This document shows positions 29,101 to 36,238 of a DNA stretch of 64,000 nt, piece by piece. The position numbers and the translations under genes were made by a program. The stretch is from Bacteroidota bacterium (GTDB lineage Bacteria > Bacteroidota > Bacteroidia > Cytophagales > Cyclobacteriaceae), in assembly GCA_016866235.1 (NCBI GenBank), contig VGMW01000001.1, positions 547,731-611,730 of the forward strand, read 5' to 3'. The notes beneath the pieces were generated by a model. That model worked only from the letters and a program-made list of their open reading frames with translations. It was not told the origin of the DNA and searched no databases. Within the stretch, counting starts at the first letter, position 1. Each line of letters opens with the position of its first letter.

Positions 29101-29256
29101 GCAAAGGAAAGCATCATCAGTAGTGCAGACAGTCCGCCCACCGATCAGCACCAGGAAGTTTATGAGCTTGTGAATGGACAATTAAAAGAAGTTCAGAGTG
29201 CTTGGGAATTGTTGAAGCAAAGCAGAGAGATGAAAAAGTTTAATAAGAATCTTTGA
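26158..29256 (+). CDS. Large Asp-box / VPS10-like beta-propeller protein, secreted (paralogue A)
   Basis: 1032 residues with a signal peptide (about 1-17, SFAQ). Many Asp-box repeats of the form S/T-x-D-x-G-K-x-W occur, for example KTEDGGFNW, KSSDAGKTW, KTEDGGKTW, RSRDGGKTW and TTDGGKNW. Together they suggest two beta-propellers as in sortilin/VPS10-type folds. A C-terminal region (from about 760) with helices follows, containing GVYTVVLKIGGK. Such proteins are abundant in Bacteroidota and often called glycosyl hydrolases, without proven activity. It resembles the 1091-residue protein at 40776 along most of its length. The GMC oxidoreductase starts 12 nt after its stop. Confidence 0.8.
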   Translation: MRLLLTSLTLMVAMSFAQDFPQKNFSSMRFRFIGPDGNRAIAVVGEPGNPMVSYIGAASGGVWKTEDGGFNWKPVFDKQDDSSIGAMAIAPSSPRQVWVGTGETFLIRPAHAVGNGVYKSSDAGKTWKKMGLEKTFRISRVIVHPTDTNIVYVASMGHSHGPQQEKGVYKTEDGGKTWQRVFFLDENTGCSDLSIDPSDPQTLYAAMWQLEIKTWNLNSGGPSSGIYRSRDGGKTWQPLRNGLESGPEHPVGKTSVDVAYSNPKVVYALIEDKEPRLYRSEDHGDTWKLMQKDHSMGQRAGYYTRVRVATDDENRLYTICVGIKMSKDGGKTFSNEMSQWAAGGDNHDMWFDPKDPKRMMCAHDGCVNISSNYGKTWKNINLPIAQMYHVAVDDRVPYWVYGNRQDAWSYRGPSRYLGGWSIPLGAWHGVGGCESGYAQPDPFDNNIVWSGCYDGGLDVFDLRTMHPRDVRVYPLTQIGATPATAKYRWHWNFPMAVSVHEKGKVWVGSQYVHETSNGGQSWKEISPDLTTNDKSHQQNSGGMASDNLMTWDGSTLYWIAESPVKAGVLWTGSNDGIIHVTTDGGKNWKNVTSAVNGLPKWGTIRHIEPSPFDAFTCYVAVDAHHNGDFGSYLFKTEDMGQSWKRISVNLPESNSNFIHQIKEDPGKKGLLFMGTDVGLYFSYNDGANWIRVKNNLPPVPIYGIAIQKNFRDLVIGTYGRGIYILDDITPIREFTRQVEASEAFLFSMRNAWRFQKIDGMKTEDSYVNGQNPPYGADINFYLKEKQKDSVEVKILDQQDRLVQVIKAPNRPGIQRVWWDLRYQDYVLPPLRTKPRGKDWVQLNEKGERNMFIYDLDIGPGLTAPLVMPGVYTVVLKIGGKEWRQPLEVLKDPNSAGTQESITLQHGFGLKLFTSINTSLKIIDEMEQQRSKLLAMKNDKAALLLEDKIYALEARLHDVYATGARMDIFRNPPQVLERFLSMAKESIISSADSPPTDQHQEVYELVNGQLKEVQSAWELLKQSREMKKFNKNL

Positions 29257-29268
29257 TTTAGAGCGCAC

Positions 29269-30954
29269 ATGGACTCCGCTGCTGATCGTTTCTACGATGC
29301 TATTGTTGTCGGATCCGGAATTTCCGGAGGCTGGGCAGCAAAAGAGCTCACTGAAAAAGGATTAAAAGTTCTGATGATTGAGCGCGGTAGACCGATGGAG
29401 CATCCTGATTATCCCACTGCCACGAAAGATCCATGGAATTTTGAATATCGCGGCCGACTTTCCAATGAGGAACGGGAGCGCTGCCCTATACAAGTCAGGC
29501 ACTATTCCATCAACGGTGAAAACAGCCACTTTTACGTCAGTGATAAGGAAAACCCCTATGAAGAGAAGCTTCGCTACGATTGGATCCGTGCTGATGTGGT
29601 CGGAGGCCGATCGCTCCTTTGGGCAAGACAGTCCTATCGCTTAAGTGATCTTGATTTTGAAGCAAACCTAAGAGAAGGTATCGGTGTTGATTGGCCGATC
29701 CGTTACCGTGATTTATCGCCGTGGTACGATTACGTAGAATCATTTATTGGTGTCTCCGGGCGGAGAGAAGGGATTGCACATTTGCCTGATGGTCAATTTC
29801 AGCCTCCGATGGAAATGAATTGTGCTGAGTCTGATTTTGAATCGCGTCTCAAATCAAGATTCCCTGAAAGAAAAATTACCATTGGAAGGACCGCCAACCT
29901 TACCGCTCCGGTTAAAGGCAGGGGTGTTTGTCAGTTTCGTAACCAGTGCCACCGCGGCTGCCCTTACGGTGCCTATTTCAGCACCAATGCTTCTACCTTG
30001 CCGGCAGCTTTTGCTACAGGAAGGCTGACCTTACTTCCTAACACGCTGGTTAACCGAGTACTCTACGACGAAAAAAAGCAAAGGGCGATGGGGGTCGAAG
30101 TTATTGACCGGGATACCGGGAAGGTAGCTGAGTTTTTTTCAAGTATTATTTTTCTTAATGCCTCCACCATGGCAACAACTTTTTTGTTGCTGAATTCGAC
30201 CTCAAATCGATTTCCCAGCGGCCTTGGAAACGGAAGTGATCAGGTCGGTCGAAACCTGATGGATCATCATAAAGGTGTGAATGTGTCTGCATCGGTGGAT
30301 GGATTTTTAGATCGTTATTATGTTGGCAGACGACCTACGGGGATTTACATCCCTCGTTACCGGAACCTTGGCCCTAAGCCTGAAATGGATTATCTCAGAG
30401 GTTTTGGTTTTCAAGGTGGGGCCTACCGAGAAGGATATTCAGGAAGTAACCAAGCTGATTTGATTGGTGCTGATCTGAAAAATTCTGCTGCCTTGCCCGG
30501 TCCATGGCGGATTTCTTTCAATGGCTTTGGGGAGTGCCTGCCTTATCAGGAAAATCGTGTTACGCTTAACACCGATGTAAAGGACAAGTGGGGAAGAAAT
30601 ACCTTAACCATGGAGGTTGCCTTTCGTGATAATGAAATCAAGATGCAGGAAGATATGGAAGCTTCTCTTGCTGAAATGCTTGAGGCTTGTGGCTATACAG
30701 GAATTAAAACAAGCAGGGTAATGTCCTTCCCCGGAAATGCAAACCATGAAATGGGTAGCGCCCGTATGGGTAAAGACCCCAAAACCTCCGTGCTCAATGG
30801 CTTCAACCAAATGCATGAAGTCAAAAATATTTTTATTACCGATGGTTCGAGTATGACTTCCTCTGCTTGCGTTAATCCATCGCTTACCTACATGGCCTTA
30901 ACAGCACGTGCATGCCATTATGCTGTTGAAGAAATGAAGAAAAAGAACATCTAA
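29269..30954 (+). CDS. GMC-family FAD oxidoreductase
   Basis: 561 residues. N-terminal dinucleotide fold VVGSGISGGWAAKEL (about 13-27) with following Glu-Arg (IERG) binds FAD. The GMC pattern is completed by GGRSLLWARQSYRL, the Cys-rich CQFRNQCHRGCPYGAY block and the C-terminal HEMGSARMG and NPSLTYMALTARA, which supply the His/Asn active-site pair. Closest in layout to the large subunit of gluconate 2-dehydrogenase-type enzymes, which oxidise sugars or alcohols. No Tat signal is seen and no small subunit or cytochrome gene adjoins. Likely cotranscribed with the propeller protein upstream. Confidence 0.88.
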   Translation: MDSAADRFYDAIVVGSGISGGWAAKELTEKGLKVLMIERGRPMEHPDYPTATKDPWNFEYRGRLSNEERERCPIQVRHYSINGENSHFYVSDKENPYEEKLRYDWIRADVVGGRSLLWARQSYRLSDLDFEANLREGIGVDWPIRYRDLSPWYDYVESFIGVSGRREGIAHLPDGQFQPPMEMNCAESDFESRLKSRFPERKITIGRTANLTAPVKGRGVCQFRNQCHRGCPYGAYFSTNASTLPAAFATGRLTLLPNTLVNRVLYDEKKQRAMGVEVIDRDTGKVAEFFSSIIFLNASTMATTFLLLNSTSNRFPSGLGNGSDQVGRNLMDHHKGVNVSASVDGFLDRYYVGRRPTGIYIPRYRNLGPKPEMDYLRGFGFQGGAYREGYSGSNQADLIGADLKNSAALPGPWRISFNGFGECLPYQENRVTLNTDVKDKWGRNTLTMEVAFRDNEIKMQEDMEASLAEMLEACGYTGIKTSRVMSFPGNANHEMGSARMGKDPKTSVLNGFNQMHEVKNIFITDGSSMTSSACVNPSLTYMALTARACHYAVEEMKKKNI

Positions 30955-30959
30955 GTCAA

Positions 30960-31865
30960 CTACGCCCTGATGCAGGAGGCTATCCGATCGGAAAGGCCGG
31001 CGAAATCATCGAAGCCAAACCATTGTACCTCCGGATCACTTCGAAACCAGGTCATTTGTCTTTTGGCATAATTCCGCGTGTGTTGTTTAATTTTTTCAAT
31101 TGCCTCCTGGCGGTTGCACTTTCCATCGAAAAAATCAAAGAATTCCTGGTAGCCAACCGTTTGAAGGGCTTTAAGTAACCGAAGGTCCTTGAGTGACTTA
31201 ACTTCTTCTTCTAGCCCTGCCAGGACCATATCGTCTGTTCGTTTGTCGATGGTATGATACAAATCCTCGCGGGTTCGATTTAATCCTATTTTCAGCACCG
31301 AATAAGGTAGCTCCTTCGGTTTGCCAGTTTGAAAATAGGATAGTGGCTTACCAGTTTGTCTGTAAACCTCCAAAGCCCTTAATAGCCTCCGGGGATTTGA
31401 TGAATCAGCCCGATCATACCATATCGGATCTATTTGTGAAACTTGTTGTTGAAGCCACTCCATTCCATTTTGCTGGAATTCGCGGTCAATGGCCCCCTTT
31501 ACTTCATCTGAAACCTCAGGAATGGCATCAAGTCCATTTAGTAAGGCGTTGATGTACAGGCCACTTCCGCCGCAGAGGAAGGCTAGGCTGCTCGTCGAGA
31601 ATAAATCCTTCAGTACTGACGCTGACTCTTTTGAAAAGATTTCTGCGTTGTACTCCTCCAAAACGGATCGGTGGCCGATAAGGTGGTGCTTAACCAACTT
31701 GAGTTCGTTGGTGGAAGGTTGTGCGGTGCCAATGGGCATTTCCCTGAAAACCTGCCGTGAATCCGCCGAAACAATTTCACCCCCAAACCGGACGGCAAGT
31801 CTGATGGCCATGGCCGTTTTTCCTGATCCGGTTGGTCCGGTGATTACTACCAGGAATTTTTTCAT
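30960..31865 (-). CDS. miaA: tRNA dimethylallyltransferase MiaA
   Basis: Transfers a dimethylallyl group to A37 of tRNAs reading codons that begin with U, the first step to ms2i6A. Walker A-like GPTGSGKT (residues 10-17), SADSRQVFREMPIGTAQP, CGGSGLYINALLNG, DSSNPRRLLRALEV and the late NYAKRQMTWFR are all family blocks. ATG 31865 is chosen because it is followed directly by the P loop; 301 residues is normal. It converges on the GMC gene with 5 bp between stops. A perfect TAAATTTG lies at 31872-31879 (minus), so close that the message could be nearly leaderless. Confidence 0.96.
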   Translation of the reverse strand: MKKFLVVITGPTGSGKTAMAIRLAVRFGGEIVSADSRQVFREMPIGTAQPSTNELKLVKHHLIGHRSVLEEYNAEIFSKESASVLKDLFSTSSLAFLCGGSGLYINALLNGLDAIPEVSDEVKGAIDREFQQNGMEWLQQQVSQIDPIWYDRADSSNPRRLLRALEVYRQTGKPLSYFQTGKPKELPYSVLKIGLNRTREDLYHTIDKRTDDMVLAGLEEEVKSLKDLRLLKALQTVGYQEFFDFFDGKCNRQEAIEKIKQHTRNYAKRQMTWFRSDPEVQWFGFDDFAGLSDRIASCIRA

Positions 31866-31935
31866 GAACAACAAATTTATTCGGTCGGGAACAGTTTTAA
31901 AATTTTAACTTTAAACCCGAAACAGGACCGGGATA

Positions 31936-32205
31936 ATGATAAAATACACAAATCAGTTTCTCCTTCGTATGGAAGAGATGATCGGAGAATCAAATTACAC
32001 TTTGCGTTACGAAAAAGGTCAGTTTAAATCAGGCTATTGCCTGCTTCGGGAACAGAACATCATCATTGTAAATAAATTTTACTCTACGGAGGGTAAAATC
32101 AACGCCTTGCTCGAAATTTTAAAAGGCATCCAGCTCGATACCGCTAAATTTTCCGAAAAAAGTAAAGCCCTTTACGAGGAATTGCTTACACCCGCTCAGG
32201 GGTAA
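31936..32205 (+). CDS. Conserved small hypothetical protein
   Basis: 89 residues, no signal peptide or membrane segment. Predicted alpha/beta with a run YEKGQFKSGYCLLREQNIIIVNKFYSTEGKINALLEIL. I do not recognise a named family, though similar small proteins are, to my memory, found in other Cytophagales. It is divergent from miaA and 54 bp upstream of the MBL hydrolase gene on the same strand. A real gene is supported by its open length, composition and tight spacing. Confidence 0.6.
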   Translation: MIKYTNQFLLRMEEMIGESNYTLRYEKGQFKSGYCLLREQNIIIVNKFYSTEGKINALLEILKGIQLDTAKFSEKSKALYEELLTPAQG

Positions 32206-32234
32206 ACGCTACCGCGGAGATCACGTTGCTTCCT

Positions 32235-32242
32235 TATCTTTG
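32235..32242 (+). promoter_or_regulatory. Candidate -7 element for the MBL hydrolase gene
   Basis: TATCTTTG matches TAnnTTTG exactly and ends 17 bp before ATG 32260. No TTG is found at the -33 spacing; a TTG at 32226 is too close. Confidence 0.45.
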
Positions 32243-32259
32243 GGTTTTATGGCAGACCC

Positions 32260-33021
32260 ATGCAGGTAACATTTCTTGGTACGGGAACCTCACAAGGTGT
32301 GCCTGTTATCGGCTGCACTTGTCCGGTCTGCAGTTCACTTGATTTTAGGGACAAACGACTTCGCTGTTCCGTTCATATCACCACGGATGCATTCAGTCTG
32401 GTCATAGATACCGGGCCCGATTTTAGGCAGCAAATGCTACGCGAGGGGATTTCAAGGCTTGATGCCGTACTGATGACCCATGCACACAAGGATCATACGG
32501 CAGGATTGGATGATGTGCGTTCCTTCAACTTCCTTCAAAATTGCGATATGCCGGTTTATGGTAGACCTGAAGTTCTTCATCAGATACGCTCTGAATTTGC
32601 TTATGCATTCAGCGAGCACCGTTATCCAGGCATTCCCCGCATCGATCTCCGGGAAATCGGTGAAGGTGATTTTGATCTCCATGGTGTAAGCATCATTCCG
32701 CTGCCGGTTAAACACCTGCATATGGAGGTCATGGGTTTCAGAATAGGTGATTTTGCTTACATCACTGACGCAAACTTTATTCCTGAGGAGACGTTCGATC
32801 GTCTTGAGGGTGTTCGGATTTTGATTCTAAATGCTTTACAAAAAGAAAAGCATGTATCCCACTTTAACCTGGAGGAAGCCATTGCGGTAGCTGGTCGAAT
32901 AGCCGCACCTCAAACTTACTTTACCCACATCAGTCACAGACTCGGCGCGCACGCTGAGATCAATGGACAGCTTCCTGATGGCATTCAACTTTCTTACGAC
33001 GGACTCAGGATCACTGTCTAG
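32260..33021 (+). CDS. MBL-fold metallo-hydrolase (PhnP-like phosphodiesterase family)
   Basis: 253 residues. The metallo-beta-lactamase motif is THAHKDH (H74, H76, D78, H79), and TGTSQGVP with a GCTCPVC cluster (C19, C21, C24) opens the protein as in PhnP-type cyclic phosphodiesterases. Later ligands appear in DAN and ISHRLGAH. Members hydrolyse cyclic phosphates or nucleotide esters; PhnP acts on ribose 1,2-cyclic phosphate, but no phn operon is present. The NFACT gene begins 3 nt after its stop, so they are likely cotranscribed. Confidence 0.88.
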   Translation: MQVTFLGTGTSQGVPVIGCTCPVCSSLDFRDKRLRCSVHITTDAFSLVIDTGPDFRQQMLREGISRLDAVLMTHAHKDHTAGLDDVRSFNFLQNCDMPVYGRPEVLHQIRSEFAYAFSEHRYPGIPRIDLREIGEGDFDLHGVSIIPLPVKHLHMEVMGFRIGDFAYITDANFIPEETFDRLEGVRILILNALQKEKHVSHFNLEEAIAVAGRIAAPQTYFTHISHRLGAHAEINGQLPDGIQLSYDGLRITV

Positions 33022-33024
33022 TCA

Positions 33025-34578
33025 ATGCACAACAGTTGGTTCTTTTTTCAGCACTTAATTCCTGCCCTTTCAGAAAAAATTAAGGGACTCCAGCTAACCT
33101 CCTGTTTTAGTCAGCAGAAAGATGAATTGATCCTGGGATTCTCAAATCAGTCCACAAGTTTTTTTATAAAGGCAAGCTTTTCATCCGGGCTACCCGGATT
33201 GTCCTTTCCTGATGTTTCCGGTAGGGCGAAAAAGAATACGATTGATCTTTTTCAGGAGGCTATAACGGAAAAGGTTTTAAGGGTACATCTTTTTCTAAAT
33301 GAGAGAAGTTTCCTTATTGAAACCGCGCCGAATTCCGGATTTCTATTTCGAATGCACGGCGCTTCCGGAAATATTTTTTTGCTGAAGGACGGCGTAGTAA
33401 CCGAAGCTTTCCGGAAAAATCTGAAAAAGCCTTTGAATGAATCGCTGAGCGAATTTGATCGAAAATTGGAATTTTCACCCGAAGTCCACACGACGATTAC
33501 CTCAGACCACAAAAAATTTTATTTCACTTTTACCCGGGAGATTTGGTTGTGGCTGGAGCTCCAAGGTTATGAACAAGCAAGGCCATTGGAGCAGTGGGGG
33601 CTTATTGCAGAGGCTATTCAGCGGATGGCCCAGGGACAATACTATCTTTTGCTGCATGATGGAAAATGGTATTTCTCTTTACTTCCCTTTGGGAAAATAA
33701 TTTCAGAATGGCGTGACCCCATACATGCGCTTAATGAATATGTCTCCTGGTGGTATCGGGAGGAGGCTTTGCATAAAAAACGGCTTGTCGTGAGCGCCAG
33801 AATCAAATCCCACCTCGATCAGACCATTCGATACCTGGAAACTTCCCGTCGAAGGCTGGAAGCGTTGGGTCATGACGACCATTTTAAGGTAGCCGCCGAC
33901 CTGATCATGGCCAACCTGGATCGCATTCATGTCGGAGACCAGGAATTCCAAGCAACGCGCTTTGATGATCCTTCTAAGGAGGTTTTGATACGACTTCAGC
34001 CTACACTAACGGCTCAAAAAAATGCTGAGTTTTATTATCGAAAAGCGAAAAACAGAAACAGAGAAATAGAGGTCCTCCATCAAAACATCAGGAACAAGGA
34101 AAATTTCCTTACAGAAATTCAACAAATAGCCTCTGCCTTCAGTACTTCTTTTGATTTAAAATCTCTTGATGCTTTGTATGATAGATTGCCTGCTGAACGT
34201 ACGACCCCCGATCAGGAATTAAGACTTCCCTACCATGAATTTATTCATTTGGGTTACCGGATTTGGGTGGGCCGAGGCGCAGCGGACAACGATGAGCTCT
34301 CTTTTAAATTTGGAAAGAAAAAAGATCTATGGCTGCACGCCAGGGATTGCCCAGGTTCCCATGTTGTGATCAAGCATATTGCCGGTAAAAATTACCCCAA
34401 GCCCGTCATTGATTATGCTGCCTCGCTGGCCGCTGGCTACTCCAAGCGAAAGGGCGAAACCCTATGTCCTGTTTCTGTCTGTGAGCTTAAATACGTCCGT
34501 AAAAAGAAAGGCGATCCTCCTGGTCTCGTACGGCTTGAACGGGAGGAAGTTGTGATGGCAGTGCCGTACCGAGCCTGA
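33025..34578 (+). CDS. NFACT-family protein (RqcH/FbpA homologue), divergent
   Basis: RqcH family proteins bind 60S/50S ribosome-nascent-chain complexes and add C-terminal alanine tails to stalled peptides. 517 residues: an N-terminal NFACT-N-like half, a central coiled coil (about 250-390) and a C-terminal NFACT-R domain with YRIWVGRGAADNDELSF, KKDLWLHARDCPGSHVVIKH and AASLAAGYSKRKG, which is well conserved. The NFACT-N half is weakly conserved. By eye, the Asp-Arg pair of B. subtilis RqcH aligns with Glu-Arg in LNERSF (residues about 94-95). Tailing activity is thus uncertain. Converges on the next gene with 4 bp between stops. Confidence 0.82.
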   Translation: MHNSWFFFQHLIPALSEKIKGLQLTSCFSQQKDELILGFSNQSTSFFIKASFSSGLPGLSFPDVSGRAKKNTIDLFQEAITEKVLRVHLFLNERSFLIETAPNSGFLFRMHGASGNIFLLKDGVVTEAFRKNLKKPLNESLSEFDRKLEFSPEVHTTITSDHKKFYFTFTREIWLWLELQGYEQARPLEQWGLIAEAIQRMAQGQYYLLLHDGKWYFSLLPFGKIISEWRDPIHALNEYVSWWYREEALHKKRLVVSARIKSHLDQTIRYLETSRRRLEALGHDDHFKVAADLIMANLDRIHVGDQEFQATRFDDPSKEVLIRLQPTLTAQKNAEFYYRKAKNRNREIEVLHQNIRNKENFLTEIQQIASAFSTSFDLKSLDALYDRLPAERTTPDQELRLPYHEFIHLGYRIWVGRGAADNDELSFKFGKKKDLWLHARDCPGSHVVIKHIAGKNYPKPVIDYAASLAAGYSKRKGETLCPVSVCELKYVRKKKGDPPGLVRLEREEVVMAVPYRA

Positions 34579-34582
34579 TGGC

Positions 34583-35386
34583 TTATTGCTTTGGCTGAAA
34601 TTTGAAAAAACTGATCTTATTTCCTCTGACCAATACCAATCTTTCATCGGAGGCTATAACCTGCTCACCATTTTCAGGCAGCGGAACCGAATATCGATCA
34701 CCGGAATAGATGTCTTCAAATGTTAATTGGTCCTGCTCACGGTAATAAAAATCCTCCCCCAAAACACCAAAAACCGGAAAGGGTGTGGCAATCGTTCTTA
34801 AAAGTTTACCAGTCCGACTTAAAATATGAAGCCCTTTATCTTTTTCTAAAAGAAAAAGAAAGTTCTGGTAGAGCCGTAGGGCAAAAAAATTTCTTTTTTC
34901 CTCAGCGTTAAATATTGATGGTGACTCAGTCAGCATCCTCATGTTGGCAAGATCAATTTCTTTTAAGGAGTAATCTTCATCCAAGACCCATACAAGTTCA
35001 CTTCGTAAACCATTGCCAATTAAAAGCGGAGCAAGCGCAAAGGCTGGATCGATATTAACGCTCTCCTGATAGGACTCCAGATTTTGCCCAAGCAACAATC
35101 CTGCATGTTTTCTCCGGTGGTGAAGAATGATCCTTAATGGGTTCCAGGCCTCCAGAAATGTCCCCTCCTTAAATATTGAATCCTTTCGGACAGCAAGAAC
35201 CTTTCCGTCGCCATCGGTTTTAGTAAGCATTCCCTCTGACAGAAAATAAAAATTTCCAAGTCGGTCTATGCTGGTATGAAATACAGGTTTCTCAATCGAG
35301 AGCAGGCTAAGCGCCCGGTCTGCCTGGCCGAATGCCGCAAAATATATTATAGAAAAAAAGGCTGCGAGCAGACTTTTTACCTTCAT
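34583..35386 (-). CDS. Hypothetical secreted protein
   Basis: 267 residues with a signal peptide (about 1-20, AFGQA). The body is a series of short beta strands (FHTSIDRLGNFYFLSEG, LTKTDGDGKV, LHILSRTGKLLRTI), suggesting a propeller-like or repeated beta structure, but I recognise no family. Its ATG overlaps the lpxH stop by 4 nt (lpxH upstream), so it is translationally coupled to a lipid A gene. Confidence 0.5.
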   Translation of the reverse strand: MKVKSLLAAFFSIIYFAAFGQADRALSLLSIEKPVFHTSIDRLGNFYFLSEGMLTKTDGDGKVLAVRKDSIFKEGTFLEAWNPLRIILHHRRKHAGLLLGQNLESYQESVNIDPAFALAPLLIGNGLRSELVWVLDEDYSLKEIDLANMRMLTESPSIFNAEEKRNFFALRLYQNFLFLLEKDKGLHILSRTGKLLRTIATPFPVFGVLGEDFYYREQDQLTFEDIYSGDRYSVPLPENGEQVIASDERLVLVRGNKISFFKFQPKQ

Positions 35387-36159
35387 AGTGGCTGGTAGGT
35401 CTTCAGCAATAGTTTTTCACCATCGTACTCGGCAAAGGTGGAGCCATGAACCCATTCACCAAGATTGAGGTATCGGCTTGCTGGTCCTGCTGGTAAATCC
35501 ATCGTGGCGTGGCGATGCCCAAAGATGTAAAAATCATGGTGGTTATTCTTTTCTTCCTCCTTACACCAGGAGAGTAGAAATTCTTTTTCCTCTGAACCGT
35601 ATTTTTCCTCCTTCTGCTGATTGGCAATCCTGCTGTTTTTGCTCCATACCTGCGCCAATGAAATGCCCAGATCCGGATGAATCCAGGAGAACAGGAACCG
35701 AGCCAGCGGAGAAACAAATATTTTCTTCAAAAACTTATAGGTGGAATCGCCAGGCCCAAGGCCATCGCCATGACCAACCAGAAATCTGTGCTGTTCTGTT
35801 TGTAGTTGAATGGGGTTGTGAAAAACCTTTACGCCAAGTTCTTTTTCAAGATACCCGAAGGTCCACATATCGTGGTTGCCGGTAAACACATAGACGGGAA
35901 TTCCAAGGTCGGTTAATTGTGCCAGGGTTCCCATGAACCGTGTATGTCCCTTTGGAACTGCCTTACGGTATTCAAACCAAAAATCAAAAAGATCGCCTAG
36001 CAGAAAGATCGCAGAGGCCTCACTCTTTATAGAATCAAGCCAGCGGATAATTCTTTTTTCTCTTGAAATGCTGGATTCAGGATTAGGAATGCCCAGATGG
36101 AAATCTGAGGCAAAAAAGATCTTTTTGCCTGGCGACGGATTTAAATTCAAGGAATCCAT
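35383..36159 (-). CDS. lpxH: UDP-2,3-diacylglucosamine pyrophosphatase LpxH
   Basis: Hydrolyses UDP-2,3-diacylglucosamine to lipid X in lipid A synthesis, at the inner membrane. Calcineurin-like motifs: ASDFHLG (D19, H21), GDLFDFWFEY, TGNHDMW, HGDGLG and the last FGHRHATM. The long helical lid between GDG and GHRH is present. 258 residues is typical for Bacteroidota LpxH. The next gene overlaps it by 4 nt. Confidence 0.9.
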   Translation of the reverse strand: MDSLNLNPSPGKKIFFASDFHLGIPNPESSISREKRIIRWLDSIKSEASAIFLLGDLFDFWFEYRKAVPKGHTRFMGTLAQLTDLGIPVYVFTGNHDMWTFGYLEKELGVKVFHNPIQLQTEQHRFLVGHGDGLGPGDSTYKFLKKIFVSPLARFLFSWIHPDLGISLAQVWSKNSRIANQQKEEKYGSEEKEFLLSWCKEEEKNNHHDFYIFGHRHATMDLPAGPASRYLNLGEWVHGSTFAEYDGEKLLLKTYQPL

Positions 36160-36238
36160 TTCCGAAATTACACAAATGAGCGTCGCCTTAGTTCAAACCG
36201 CAATCTGGAATAACTTCCAATCCACAATGGCTATAACT

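Noticed and set aside
31610..31798. Various frames opposite miaA, recB, ftsH and the propeller genes
   Set aside because: They lie fully antisense to well-supported genes, have no homology I recognise, and their composition follows the opposite codon pattern.
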